Shown in pieces: positions 13,234 to 25,300 of a stretch of 64,000 nucleotides of DNA. Both the position numbers and the translations under genes were made by a program. Positions within the stretch are counted from its first letter, which is position 1. Every line of letters starts with the position of its first letter. Source of the stretch: Neocallimastix lanati (nom. inval.). Lineage: Eukaryota > Neocallimastigomycota > Neocallimastigomycetes > Neocallimastigales > Neocallimastigaceae. The stretch lies in contig JACVTC010000007.1 of assembly GCA_016946835.1 (NCBI GenBank), forward strand, positions 1,501,501-1,565,500, given 5' to 3'. The notes under the pieces are model-generated. The model was given only the letters and a program-made list of their open reading frames with translations. It was not told the DNA's origin and did not search any database.

Positions 13234-15786
13234 TTACATGAAATACATAAATTTACGAAGATTTGGAATGACTGGTGCTAAGGTATAATTATTAGCAATA
13301 TTTGGTTCATTACCTCCAGTAACCGTTGAACGATCACTTTCTGTATCATCCCAACCATTAAGGTAGCATCTTGCTCTACTGGCAGCTAAATGGGCATAAT
13401 AAACTGGTGGAGGAATAGAAACGGCACATGTGGCACGACAGTATAAATAACACATATTGTAAGTAAGGCTTTGTAAACCTTCAGAATTGAAATTGTTTTC
13501 ATCATAGATAACATAGTAGTGAGATGGTTTACTAGTACCTTGTAAACCAGAATGTGAACATAAATAGAAATCAAAGTTTGCTGGATGAGTAATGGTATTA
13601 TCTACAACAGTACCTGGTGGAATATTACCACTTCTATCTGCATCGTTTCTGTCTCTTGGGAAAAATTTAGTATGATGTCTTTTTTGAACGACAACATAGG
13701 TTAATGTTGGACGATATCCTGGTTCTAAATCTTCAAAAGCCTTAAAGATTTCTGCAATTTCAACACGAAGTGCTTCATTGAATTGACCTTCTGAAATACC
13801 ATCACGATAGAAGAGAATACGTACAGGCTTAGTACCAGTTGATTTATAGAAAGCAACTAATATTTCCTTCATCATACTTCTAACATCACTAATAATTTCA
13901 AGTTTGGCTTGTTGAGTTCTTAAAGAAGCATGGTATCTTGCGCATTGAGCATCCATAGAACCAACAAGAGAAACAATAGAAGATCTATTTGGATCACCAC
14001 CTGGTGGTGGGTGAGTAACATCAGCACCAATGACAATGGTTGGTTTTTCAGTAACGAATTTAAGTTGATCCCCCAAGTAGGAGTTAATACCACCCAATTT
14101 AACATTCATCTTTAAAGAAACATTTGCACAATACATTGGATTTGGTCTTTGAACCTTGTTAGATTGGACACATTGAGTTGGTACACCTAATTCAGTATCA
14201 GAAACACGCTTAATAGCATTATAAAGAGCAGCCTTAGTATCTGGTAAAACACAAATAATAAGTTGTGGTGGACGACCATAGGTCTTGTGAGCATCTTCGA
14301 ATGATTGAGCAAGAATATTTTTAATATTACCATTTGGATTAGCATTTAAGATTGGTGGTTCTCTTTGAGGTACTGGCATACCTTCCTTATTACATATATC
14401 GCTCAGTTGACGAATAAAGTTAAGAACTTGATTTGGACCTAATCTAAATTGTGGAACGAAAACAACAACAGACCAAGAATTGAATTCATTACATCTAGCT
14501 AAAACTTTATCCTTTAAATTCCATTTACCAAAGTTTGGTTTAATAGATTTTTCTCCACCTTTTTGGTTATAGTAAACTCTTGGTTCTGGAAGAATATGGG
14601 CTTCAACAGAAGTCATTTTGGTATCAAATTTAATTCCGTAGGCTTCTTGATATTCATTATTTAATGGATCAGAAATAATTTCTATACCTTTTTTAATAGC
14701 ATCAGCTCTTTTATTTGGTGGTTGACATGTAAATTTGATCATATCAGATGTTTGTTTATCATTTAATTTCTTATTGTATCTTTGACCTTCAATAATTTCG
14801 CAAACTTCAATTGGCATATAAATGTGTTTCTTTGGACTATCAGCAATAATACATGGAAGGTATGGGTATTTTAATCTAATATTGTAACGTTGTTGGAAAT
14901 AGTTACTAACGGTATCTTCTTGATCAGTCCGACCAATTTGGAACTTTAATCTATCAGTTGGAACAGTTGTAAGACCAGAAATTTTGTATCTTCTTCTTTT
15001 ACCACCAGTGTGATTAGTAATAAATCTTAATCCCTTTAATTCACGTTCAGCTTTTTTTAAGTCATGTTCAGATAATGGGCCTCTAATATCTCTATCAATA
15101 TCCCTGCCAATAGCTCTTGCCAGTACATCTAAAGCTGATTTTGGTTCATAGAAAGCAGCAGCAGCAACATCCATATTAATATAAATTTTTCCGTTGCCTG
15201 GTCTAACACTTTGATAATAACCTCTCCAAAATTCAATACCACCAAAAGCTGATTGATGATCATCACGATTGAAGAAACATCTACCAATTGGAGTAAAAAT
15301 TAAGGAAGGCTTATTTCTTAAAACAATATCAATTGCCATAATAGTTTCTTCTGGACAGGTATTAACTTTACCATCTAAAAACATATGTAATCTGTCCATA
15401 TTAATTTCACCTACTTTTCTAATTTGGAAATTGAAACGTTGGGGTCTTCCTTTTCTTTCTTTATCTTCCTTCTTATAAATTTTTAAGTCAAATTGTTGAG
15501 TATCTTTTTCAAGATTTAATCTATCTTTTGTATACATTGTACTACGTCCATCATAAACAGGTAAAATATTTCTTAGTAATTCTTTGTTTTCACTTTCCCA
15601 ACTTCTAAAAATTTCACGACATCTAGAAGAAGGTACTTCTGGAGTGATTGATACATCATACTGATAAATAATACCAGCTAATATACTTCTTACAAGAAAA
15701 AAATTTGTATCTAATGTAACTGAACGTCCAACTTTAAGATAATCTGGACGTCTTGGTAAAGTTGGTTTTGTAACAGCCAAACTCAT
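13234..15786 (-). CDS. Argonaute (AGO clade), slicer residues intact
   Basis: 850-residue single-exon Argonaute, the usual length. Rough layout: N domain and linker 1 (1-220, with RRPDYLKVGRSVTLDTNFF), PAZ (about 220-350), linker 2 (QPPNKRADAI), MID (about 430-540) and PIWI (about 560-820). All four catalytic residues of the RNase H-like site are present: Asp589 in IGADVTHPPPG, Glu630 in AKLEIISD, Asp662 in FYRDGISEGQF and His799 in YYAHLAASRAR. The C-terminus ends in LRKFMYFM, like the MYF-x end of eukaryotic AGOs, so the protein is complete. It should bind small RNAs and cleave paired targets in an RNAi pathway; no Dicer or RdRP gene is nearby. The ATG at 15786 is the first in frame, with A at -3. 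Oddity: the stop TAA overlaps a canonical donor-like string (ATGTAAGTG), so a last-codon splice is possible but not needed. Confidence 0.97.
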   Translation of the reverse strand: MSLAVTKPTLPRRPDYLKVGRSVTLDTNFFLVRSILAGIIYQYDVSITPEVPSSRCREIFRSWESENKELLRNILPVYDGRSTMYTKDRLNLEKDTQQFDLKIYKKEDKERKGRPQRFNFQIRKVGEINMDRLHMFLDGKVNTCPEETIMAIDIVLRNKPSLIFTPIGRCFFNRDDHQSAFGGIEFWRGYYQSVRPGNGKIYINMDVAAAAFYEPKSALDVLARAIGRDIDRDIRGPLSEHDLKKAERELKGLRFITNHTGGKRRRYKISGLTTVPTDRLKFQIGRTDQEDTVSNYFQQRYNIRLKYPYLPCIIADSPKKHIYMPIEVCEIIEGQRYNKKLNDKQTSDMIKFTCQPPNKRADAIKKGIEIISDPLNNEYQEAYGIKFDTKMTSVEAHILPEPRVYYNQKGGEKSIKPNFGKWNLKDKVLARCNEFNSWSVVVFVPQFRLGPNQVLNFIRQLSDICNKEGMPVPQREPPILNANPNGNIKNILAQSFEDAHKTYGRPPQLIICVLPDTKAALYNAIKRVSDTELGVPTQCVQSNKVQRPNPMYCANVSLKMNVKLGGINSYLGDQLKFVTEKPTIVIGADVTHPPPGGDPNRSSIVSLVGSMDAQCARYHASLRTQQAKLEIISDVRSMMKEILVAFYKSTGTKPVRILFYRDGISEGQFNEALRVEIAEIFKAFEDLEPGYRPTLTYVVVQKRHHTKFFPRDRNDADRSGNIPPGTVVDNTITHPANFDFYLCSHSGLQGTSKPSHYYVIYDENNFNSEGLQSLTYNMCYLYCRATCAVSIPPPVYYAHLAASRARCYLNGWDDTESDRSTVTGGNEPNIANNYTLAPVIPNLRKFMYFM

Positions 15787-16429
15787 TTTTTCATTTATAA
15801 TTTAATAATTATATTTATTTTTTCCTTTTTTCTATCTCCTTTATTTATTTCATTTATTCAATTATATAGTTAAATATTAAAAAAAAAAAAAAAAAAAAAA
15901 AAATCAACAACTAATTTCTTTTTAATTTCAATTTTTTAAAAAAAAAGATCATTTATTCTTTATACTTGTTTTTTGTAATGTTATTAATTTCAACATTTAA
16001 TTACCTTAAATTTAACAAATCGCTAACCAAAAAAATGTAAATAAAAAACTAATCAATTTCTCACTTTTTTTTTTTTTTTTTTTAATTTCTACTTTATGAA
16101 ATAACAATAATATTTATTAATAATTTTTAATATATTTTTATTTTTTTTTAATCAAAAAAAAAAAAAAAAACTAACCTATATAAATATATTCGTACATACA
16201 AATAATATGTAATTTAAATAAATATATTTATAATAAATTATAAAAATTTTGTCTTTATTGAATAAATGTTAATTAAAAAATATATAATATACTAATTTAT
16301 ATAGAGTAACGATCTATTAAAACATAAGTTATAATCAAATTATAAATAATAATAATATATTATAATTATTATCAATATTATAATACTATAATATTTTAAA
16401 CTTTTATTTATAATTGATACCAAAAAAAA

Positions 16430-16469
<40 letters not shown>

Positions 16470-17628
16470 TTTATTTATTCTTATATTTATTAAAATATTT
16501 TGTCAATAAATAATGAAAATTTTAAAATTACATACAAAGTATATGTATATATCTAATTGGTAATTAAATTTCATATAATATGTATTTTACATTATATATT
16601 GTAAATAAAAATATTAAATATAATAAATATAACATAAATTTAACTACTATTTTATTTATTTCATTATCTTACAAATTGTTATTCATAATATTTGAAAAAA
16701 ACTTTATATGATAATAAAAATTAGTAAAAATTATTTTATATATTAAATGGATTAAAGTTTATTAAAATCAAATTTATAGAGTTAAATTATTATGAAATAT
16801 ATGAAACTACTAAAAATAAAGAAAGTATAGAAATAACAGTATAATATAAAAAGAGTTATAAAAACTATTGATTATTAAATATTCCATTGTTTAATTATTT
16901 ATTCAATTTGAATTATTCAAATAATTTTTTTTTCTTTATTTTTCAATCATTGTAATTTTTGGAATAATATATAATATATCAAATATTGAATTAATTTAAA
17001 ATATTAAATTTTTAATTATTTGAAAATCATATTAATATAAATTAAAGTTAAAAAAAATTAAAATTAACAAAATGAATAAATAAATAAATAATAAATAAAT
17101 AACTACTTAAATAAATAACTATTTAAATAAATAACTATTTATATAATAAAATATATAATATATATAATTAATATTATATTTATAATTAATAAATACTATT
17201 AAATATTAATATATAAAAACAAAAATTTTTTTAATAAAAAAATAATATTTATAATTAATTTTAAAATAATGAAATAATATTTAAAATTCTTTTTATAAAA
17301 CCACCAATAATATTAATCATAATAACTGAAATAAATTATACATATATTTAATCATTTATTTAAAATTTTTTGAATATTATTAAATAATATATAAAAATAA
17401 AAAATAATTAATCTCGAAGATTTTTATTCATTATTATCATAATTAATTCTTTATTTTATTTAAAAATCATGAAATTGATAATAAGGAATATTTATAACAT
17501 AGAAATTAAAAAAATTGATATAAATTATTTAGGAGAAGTATTAAATTAAGGTAACTATTAAATAATTATTTATAATTATATGTTTTTTCATAGCAAAAAA
17601 CGAATATTAAGTGGTATATAATTATCTA

Positions 17629-17668
<40 letters not shown>

Positions 17669-17822
17669 ATGAAAAAAAATAAATATAAATATCTTGTTTT
17701 TTTTCATGAATTCTTTTTTTTTTTTTTTTTTTTTTTTTTTGATTGTTTGTTTTTCTTTTTATTTATTTGTACTGTATTCGAATTAAAAAAAAAAAAAAAA
17801 TAAAATACAATAATAAATGTTC

Positions 17823-17859
<37 letters not shown>

Positions 17860-18067
17860 TTATATTATTATTATTTAAAATTATTAGTATAAAGTTTTTA
17901 ATTTCAATAAAATATATATAATATATAATAAAAAAAATTAAATAAAATATAATATTGGTATATAAATTTTTTCTGTAAATAAATTTAAACAATTATTCAA
18001 GTAATATTCAAGCAATATTCAAACTATTATTCAAATTATTATTAAAATTTATTAAAATTATTTCAAA
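15787..18067. other. divergent intergenic region between Argonaute and the homeodomain gene
   Basis: Both genes read away from this 2.3-kb stretch, so it should contain two promoters. It is very AT-rich, with poly(A)/(T) runs (longest about 17631-17666), a TA tract near 16447-16470 and an (ATT)n tract at about 17827-17860. No coding or RNA-gene signal seen. Confidence 0.6.
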
Positions 18068-18107
18068 ATGTGTTTCCTTGATTGCAAAAAAGTAAATAAA
18101 TTATATT

Positions 18108-18148
<41 letters not shown>

Positions 18149-19840
18149 TAAAATATTTTAATGATAAAAAATGATTAAATTTTTTATACAATTAAATTTA
18201 ATTTTTTTTTTATTATTAATATTAATAATATAACAATTTTTTTTTTTTTTATTTTTAAAATAATTTTTAGTCTTCTTGTCTATATTTTACTAATTCTTGG
18301 TATGAAATTCAAAAAGTTTCTAGAACAGTTAAATCACCATTTTCATCCATCTTTAATGAATTAGATGTTCAACATAGTTATCTTATTAGAATGACTTCAC
18401 AAATATGTAAACCTTCTAATCCTGAATTTCAATCTATTTTAAGAAGTATTCTTTTTCCAACTAGGCGTTTGATTCGTCATATAGATGAAAATTATTCTAT
18501 TTTATGTATAACAAAAAATGAAGAAAAATCTATTAATCATGATGATATATCTAAAGATAAAAACTATGAACTTAATAACCTTTTAAAAGAACTTTCTTTA
18601 TCTTTATCTTCAGCAGATAGTTCAGATGTAAACGATTTTAATATTGATCATTCAAGTTACCAAACTGGTATATAATTAAAATTCTTAATAAATTAATTTT
18701 AATAATGATTTAAATTTAAAATAATGATTCTAATTATTATTTTTCTATAATAATTAATTATAAAGAATATGAAAATGAAAGAAAAGTTGATGAAACAAAG
18801 TATGATTTTTCATTACTATCATTTGATGATAAGATTATCATTAATGGTATCTATATTATGTTACAGCACATATATCAAATATTTAAAATATATTTTCCAC
18901 GTTATCACTTTGATTACTTCTTTTCAAATTTAATTATAAGAAATAAAAATAAAAAAGAAAAAGAAGGTATCGATGAAATGAAAAAATTAAATGACTTTAT
19001 TGCTAACTTAAATTCAAATTCAAATTCAAATTCAGTTTTAAATTCCAATTCTTATTCAAATTCAAACTCTGATTCAAATTCTGACTTAATGGCAAATTTA
19101 AAATTGAAATCGAATTCTTATTTGAATGTCGATTCAAATTCAGATACAGATTCTAATAATGGATCATCATTAGGAATATCTGATATTTCATCGAATTTTA
19201 ATGATTGTTCAACTCAAAAATTATCAACTCAAATATATGAAAATCCAAATAATTATGATTTATGTAGTTCATACTACTTAAATTCTTCAAATAATTTGAA
19301 TACTTATTTAAATTGTAATTCATACAATACGACATTCGATCTGTCAAATGCAATAATGCCTAATTATATTCCAAATTTTAATTTTGTTAATAATGAATCA
19401 AAGATGAAAATAAATCCTATTGAATGTTGTAAAAAACAAGCCTTTAGTACTTTTAATAATACATATATACCTAATAATAAAAGAGAAAATGAAGATAATA
19501 TTGATGATCAATTTAATGATATTTTCTTTCCAATGAAAACATCTTTTGATAATAACAATTCATTTTATTTAAATCAAAATACAAGACAATATCCATTATC
19601 CACTAATATCACTAAACAAGATTATTTAATATCAAGTAATAATATAATTCCAATCAATTTTTCATTTATTCCGAATAAGAATAACTTATCATCTCAACTT
19701 CATAATACATCCAATAGCATACTCTATAGAAGAAAAGGTTCCTTATGCTATACACCAGGTTTTGATACTGAAAAATTTTATGAAGAAAGAAAATCTTCAC
19801 TTTTAGTTACTCGTGATATAGGTAAATTTTTATAATGTAT

Positions 19841-19873
<33 letters not shown>

Positions 19874-20353
19874 TAATCATAATGATAATAATGGTAATAT
19901 TAAATACTAATTATAATATTAAAAAAATAATGCTTTCGTTTTTTTATCAATATTCAAGGACGAAATAAAATATATATAACAGTAGATGAAATTTATAAAT
20001 TTATTGATTTTTTAGAAACTGTCGCTAGAAAATTAAATTGCTTTAGAGTACGTCGTATTTTATCAAGAGGAGCCTCAAAATATTTAATGAAATGGCTGAA
20101 AGAACATGAAAAAAATCCATATCCTACTCAACAAGAAAAAGAAATGCTTTGTAAAGAAACTGGTTTATCAAAAAAACAAGTAATTATTTAATATAAATAA
20201 AGTATATATTCATTCATATATAAATACCTTAAAATATTTTACAACAATTAAATTAATTATTCTGTTATATTTATTTATAATTGTTTTTTAATTTAGTTGA
20301 GTTGTTGGTTCGTTAACGCAAGAAGAAGATACATTGGTCATATTAAAAAATAA
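18068..20353 (+). CDS. TALE-class homeodomain transcription factor, five exons
   Basis: Assembled by eye from splice signals: exons 18068-18091, 18271-18667, 18766-19821, 19959-20179 and 20297-20353, with phases that all agree, giving 584 residues. Donors are GTAAAT, GTATAT, GTAAAT and GTAATT; acceptors are TTTTTAG, TAAAG, TTCAAG and ATTTAG. The C-terminal homeodomain (about 522-580) has the TALE hallmark: a three-residue-longer loop with NPYPT (545-549) between helix 1 (YLMKWLKEHEK) and helix 2 (QEKEMLCKETG). Helix 3 is WFVNARRR (570-577), interrupted upstream by the last intron. The middle (about 200-260) is rich in Asn-Ser pairs (NSNSNSN) and probably disordered. The N-terminal 90 residues look helical and could be a dimerisation region. 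TALE/KN homeodomains in fungi include mating-type HD1 proteins, so that role is possible but unproven. The start is the least certain part, since exon 1 is only eight codons. It reads divergently from Argonaute. Confidence 0.88.
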
Positions 20354-21204
20354 AAACATTTAAAATTACATTCAAAAATTAAAAAAAATAAGTTTTTTAT
20401 ATATTAAAAATATATATATATATGTATAAAATAATAAATAAAATATATTTTAATACTATTATTGTTATTAATTATTAACTATTTTAATTTTTTTTTTAAT
20501 AACAGCTCATGTTGTTATTAAAAATAATTTTTTATCCTATTTTAAATTTTTGTAAAAATTTAAAGATGTTTATATTATAAATTATATTTTATTATGAATA
20601 AAATATTCAATTATAATTAAATAGCTTTATTTCATGATTATTTTAGTTGAGATTAAAAATACTATGTAAATATTTATTGATTATAACATTTCATTATAAA
20701 AAATAAAAAAAAGAAAAAAAAATCAATAATTAAAAAGAATTCTTTTTAATATATAATTTTACTCTTATGTATAATATATGAAATATCTTTTAATAATATT
20801 ATTTTTAAAATTAATTAAAAAAGCTTTAAATTAATAATTTTTTTAATATTTATTAAAATTTATTATAAAATTAAATTAGTTACAACATAATAATTGTATA
20901 TTTCAAGAAAATTCATATAATATTATATTATATTATTATTATATTTATTAATTATAAATAAAAATGATTCATAAAAAAATTTTTACATTAACATTTATTA
21001 CATTAAAAAAATAAAAAATGACTTTTCAATATTAAAAAAAAATGATGTAAATTTAACGGTTTAATAAAAAGTACATATTGAATAGATTTTAAAATAATTT
21101 GAATTACGAACTTTTTTTTTTTAATATAAATTAAATAAATATTGATTAAATAATATTTTTGATTTAAACTATTAGATTATATAATAAAATTTTTTAATAA
21201 ATAG

Positions 21205-21237
<33 letters not shown>

Positions 21238-21924
21238 TTATTTATTAAAGTTTTTTGATTTTTTGTCCTTTGTCTTATTTTTAGAATACCTTAAAAAGTT
21301 TTAATTATAATTTAATTTATTAAATTTGCTGATAAAATTTAAACATTTAAAGATTATTATTGGTATTAAAAGAAAATTTTATTATATTTTGGTATAAAAA
21401 ATTTTATGTTCTAACCATTCCTTTTTTTCACAAAAAAAAATTTAAGCAAATAATAATTTAAAGAATTCTCTGTAAACGAAAAACAATGTTAAAAAATTTT
21501 TTTACTCAAAGTTCATTTTTTGGAACTTAATTTAATCATTTATTTATTTAATTTTTATTATTTAACTTCAATAAATATAAATCTCATAATATAATGAATA
21601 AAATTAAAATTAAAATAATATTTAAATTTTGTTATATTTTTAATTGATACGAATGTTAATACATTTATTATAATTGTTTCTATATTCATAGTTTATTTTA
21701 TTTTAATATATATATATATATCGTAACATTAATTAAAAGTAAAACGAGCAATTAATTTATACTAAAGAATATCAATAATGATAATAAAGAATTTTCTTTT
21801 TAAATACTGATTTATATCATTTTGTACCTTTTAAAATATTCATTAAAAAAATCATATATGTTATATGTAATAATAGCACCATAAATATCATAATTAACAC
21901 ATAAAATTAATGTATTTCAAAGAA
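20354..21924. other. AT-rich intergenic DNA
   Basis: The region between the homeodomain gene and the RNF213-like gene, which converge. It contains long T-runs (about 21207-21235) and A/T low-complexity sequence. No coding signal seen. Confidence 0.6.
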
Positions 21925-22011
21925 AAAAAAATTTTTTTTTGTAAATTTGTAAATTTATTTATTATTTAAGAAATAAAAAATATATATATAAGAAATAAAA
22001 AATACATAAGA

Positions 22012-22046
<35 letters not shown>

Positions 22047-22190
22047 AAATATTTAGTTAATAAAATAAAAAAAATAAAAAAATTATGCTTAAACTAGAAA
22101 TAGTTCATTTCTCTTAGTAATCTTCTTTTTCTGTTATTGTTAAAATTGGTTCTTTTGTTTTTCTAACATATTTCAGAGAAAATATTGAAA
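21925..22190 (-). pseudogene. duplicated fragment of the 3' end of the RNF213-like gene
   Basis: Read on the minus strand, about 22094-22180 encodes a stretch containing RTNFNNNRKRRLLREMNYF and then a stop. This aligns with the last residues of the giant gene (RTNSRKTRKRILRGELNYI, stop at 22302). The following AT-rich 3' flank is also repeated (TAAATTTATTTATTATTTAA near both 21950 and 22220). The offset between copies is a little over 200 bp. It is therefore a partial tandem duplication of the last codons plus 3' flank, diverged by point changes. It has no promoter and no function of its own is expected, although it supplies a second stop and possible 3'-end signals. Confidence 0.85.
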
Positions 22191-22301
22191 AAAATTTTTT
22201 TTTTTTTTGTAAATTTATTTATTATTTAATAAATAAAAATATATATATATATATTTAAAAGATTTAGTTATTAAAATAAAAAAAATAAATTTTTGCATAA
22301 A

Positions 22302-25300
22302 TTAGATATAGTTCAATTCTCCTCGTAATATTCTTTTTCTAGTCTTTCTAGAATTGGTTCTTGTGTTTTCCGTATTATTTGTTTTATCATGATATTCATC
22401 AATAGTTTGTTCTATTTTTTCCACTCCTAATTTTTCATATAAATCAATGGATTGCTCTATTTTAATATTTGTTGTACTTAAACAATCAATTTCTTCATTA
22501 AATTTATCTTCATTTTCATCAGAAATAATTTCAAATCTCCACAATTCACTCTTATACTGAATTGTTTGAAATATATTCCAATTAAAGTTCTTATATCTTT
22601 CACTAACTAAAAATCTTGAAATGAATTTTCTTATGGCTTGTTGTAAATCAAGTTTACTAATTAAAAGATTGTCCTTTTTAAAATGCTCATTCAAACTTTC
22701 TAATTGTTCACTTTCTAATAGAGCATAAGCATTAATATGTTGATCTAATTCTTTTATTTCTTCCTGGGATAATTCAGTATTTCTTGGAACATTCTTTACT
22801 ATCTTAGGATAGTTTATATATTCAATGAATTCATAAAAGTCAATTATTTTCTTCAATTTAATATTGCTTAATTTATGATTTTGGAAAATATTGATAAATT
22901 CTTTATCCAATTGAATTATTTTCTTTGGTAATTTTCGAATTTCATCTAATAATAATTCATTACCAGCAATATTTCTTTTATTGTTAAAATATAGTAATAA
23001 AGATTGTAAATTGAATAAGATAACCGTATAATCCATTTCTTTAACTAAATTAATTATAGCTGCTTTTTCCTCAGATGAAAGAGCTTCCGATTTTTTTATC
23101 TTTTCCCTAAAGTCTGATATAATAGATTCATTTTGATTAAATCCTTCAAAAGAATAGGTGATAAACTCCATTTCCTGTTCATTTTTTAATAAATGTTTTC
23201 TGAAAAGTAAAATTTCAGCGAGTTTCTTTTCAATTGAATCTAAATCAAATTTGATGTCTTTATAATTTATATAACTAATAATATTATCATCAACAAAGAA
23301 GTTTCTTTTTGAATAAGTACTTATCAAACTCTCGAATGAATTAAACATATCGCTATTAATATTTAAGGATACGATTTCATTAGGGTTGGCTTTTTCAATT
23401 ACAATTTCCTTTTTAAGTTGACCTGAATAAGAATATAAATATTCAATATTAGGATCATTAATAACTAAAGGCTTTAAAAATTCATTATGATATGTAATAA
23501 AATCTTTGTATAATGTAGCAATATATTTTCCATAACCATCTTCATTATTGTCAATTAATATATAGGCCAAGCAATCTTTTTCATTAATCATCTTTTCAGG
23601 TAATTCTCCATGACAGTCATACCTTGAAAGATTTCTATAGACATTTTTCCACCCTTTCTTAAACATTAAAAATAATTTTTTCATATGGGGATCTTTATTC
23701 AATTCATCAACAATTCTTGTTTCTTTAGCTTCTTTTCTTGAAATTTTATTATTATACTTGTTAAGACAATAAGTGACTAAAGGATTTACTAATTCAAAGT
23801 TTTGTAAAAATTGAGTAATATCATTTTCGCTTAAACTATTCATATAATTTGTAATAACTGGATATAAATCTTTACGGTTGGCAATAGACATAAATTGATT
23901 ATCAAATATTTCACTACTTGGGTAATTTGCTACATAAAAATAATTAATAAATGGATATTGTTCTTTAGGTAAAGAATTTAATTCTGAAGTTTCTTGAAGA
24001 ATTGATTTCATTGTGTCATTTTTTACTTTAAGAATCTCATTATTATTATCAACATAAATCTTACTGAGACTTCCATAATTTGTAATTGCATTTTCAATCA
24101 CATTATTACACAATACTTCGAATTCATTTCTTTCTTCGGGTGATAGTAAACCTTTAGTATTATCACGGATAATTTTTGAAATATCATTAATAACAAGATT
24201 TAAAAAGCATCTTACATTTTCAATGCCTTTTATTAGTAATTCATCACTTAATAATTTCCAAATTTTATTTAGTATATATATAATAGAGCTATTTTCATTT
24301 TCAGCATCAGAAAAGTAAAAGTTTTTCATTTCACCTTGTTTTAAATATCCCAATTTTTCATTATAATAAATACAAGAATAAAAAATGAAACTTAATATTC
24401 TGTAAGTAACATGACTAATATTTCTTACCTCTTTTTTACTATTTATAAAGAAACTTTCTTCAACTTTTTTAAATCCTTTAATTTGAATCTGTTTTTCTCC
24501 TTCTACTTTAGAAAGCAATTCACTTAAATAAATATATGGAACGTTAAATTTATATCTATTATTTAATCTTTGCTGCTCGTTAAGATAAACTCTAACATGT
24601 CCATTTCTTGCAACTAATTGATGATCTGTTCCTCCAATATCTTGTCCACAAACTTTACATTTGTATTTTTCCATTGGAAATCCACATGGTTCTATAATAT
24701 ACCAATAATAACAGCTACACATATATACACCATAACTTACATCATTATGAGTCTGATGGTATTCGCTTACTGCTTGTCCAGAAGTTATTAATAAATTATC
24801 ATTAGGTTCACCTCCAGGTATATATATATTTTTCAAATTATTCATGACATTTGGTGATAATATATTGGAATATACAGAATTAGGTTTAGATTGAGAACAC
24901 ATGAAAGCAAATTTATGGGAATACAATAACATTTCAAAGGTTTCTATAGGAACTTCTTGTATTGAATTTATCTGACTACTAAATGTGTTATAGTCATAGT
25001 AAATTCTTAAAATATTCTTAGAAAGTGAAGATAAATTTAATCCATTTAATACTTCTAAAGCATATCTAGATACCTTTATAAAGTGATCTCTATCAAATTT
25101 TGTTTTTATATTTGAGATTTCGTCATTAATTAACAAATCATAGAAGTTTAAAACTCTTTTTTCTTTATTTTCATTAATAAATTTTATAATTCTGTTACTA
25201 TATCTGAAATTATTTACACTACTTATATTATATATATCTTTCAAAAGCTTATAATCATTATATGAATCATTTTGAATAAATAAATAATCTAAAGATGCTT

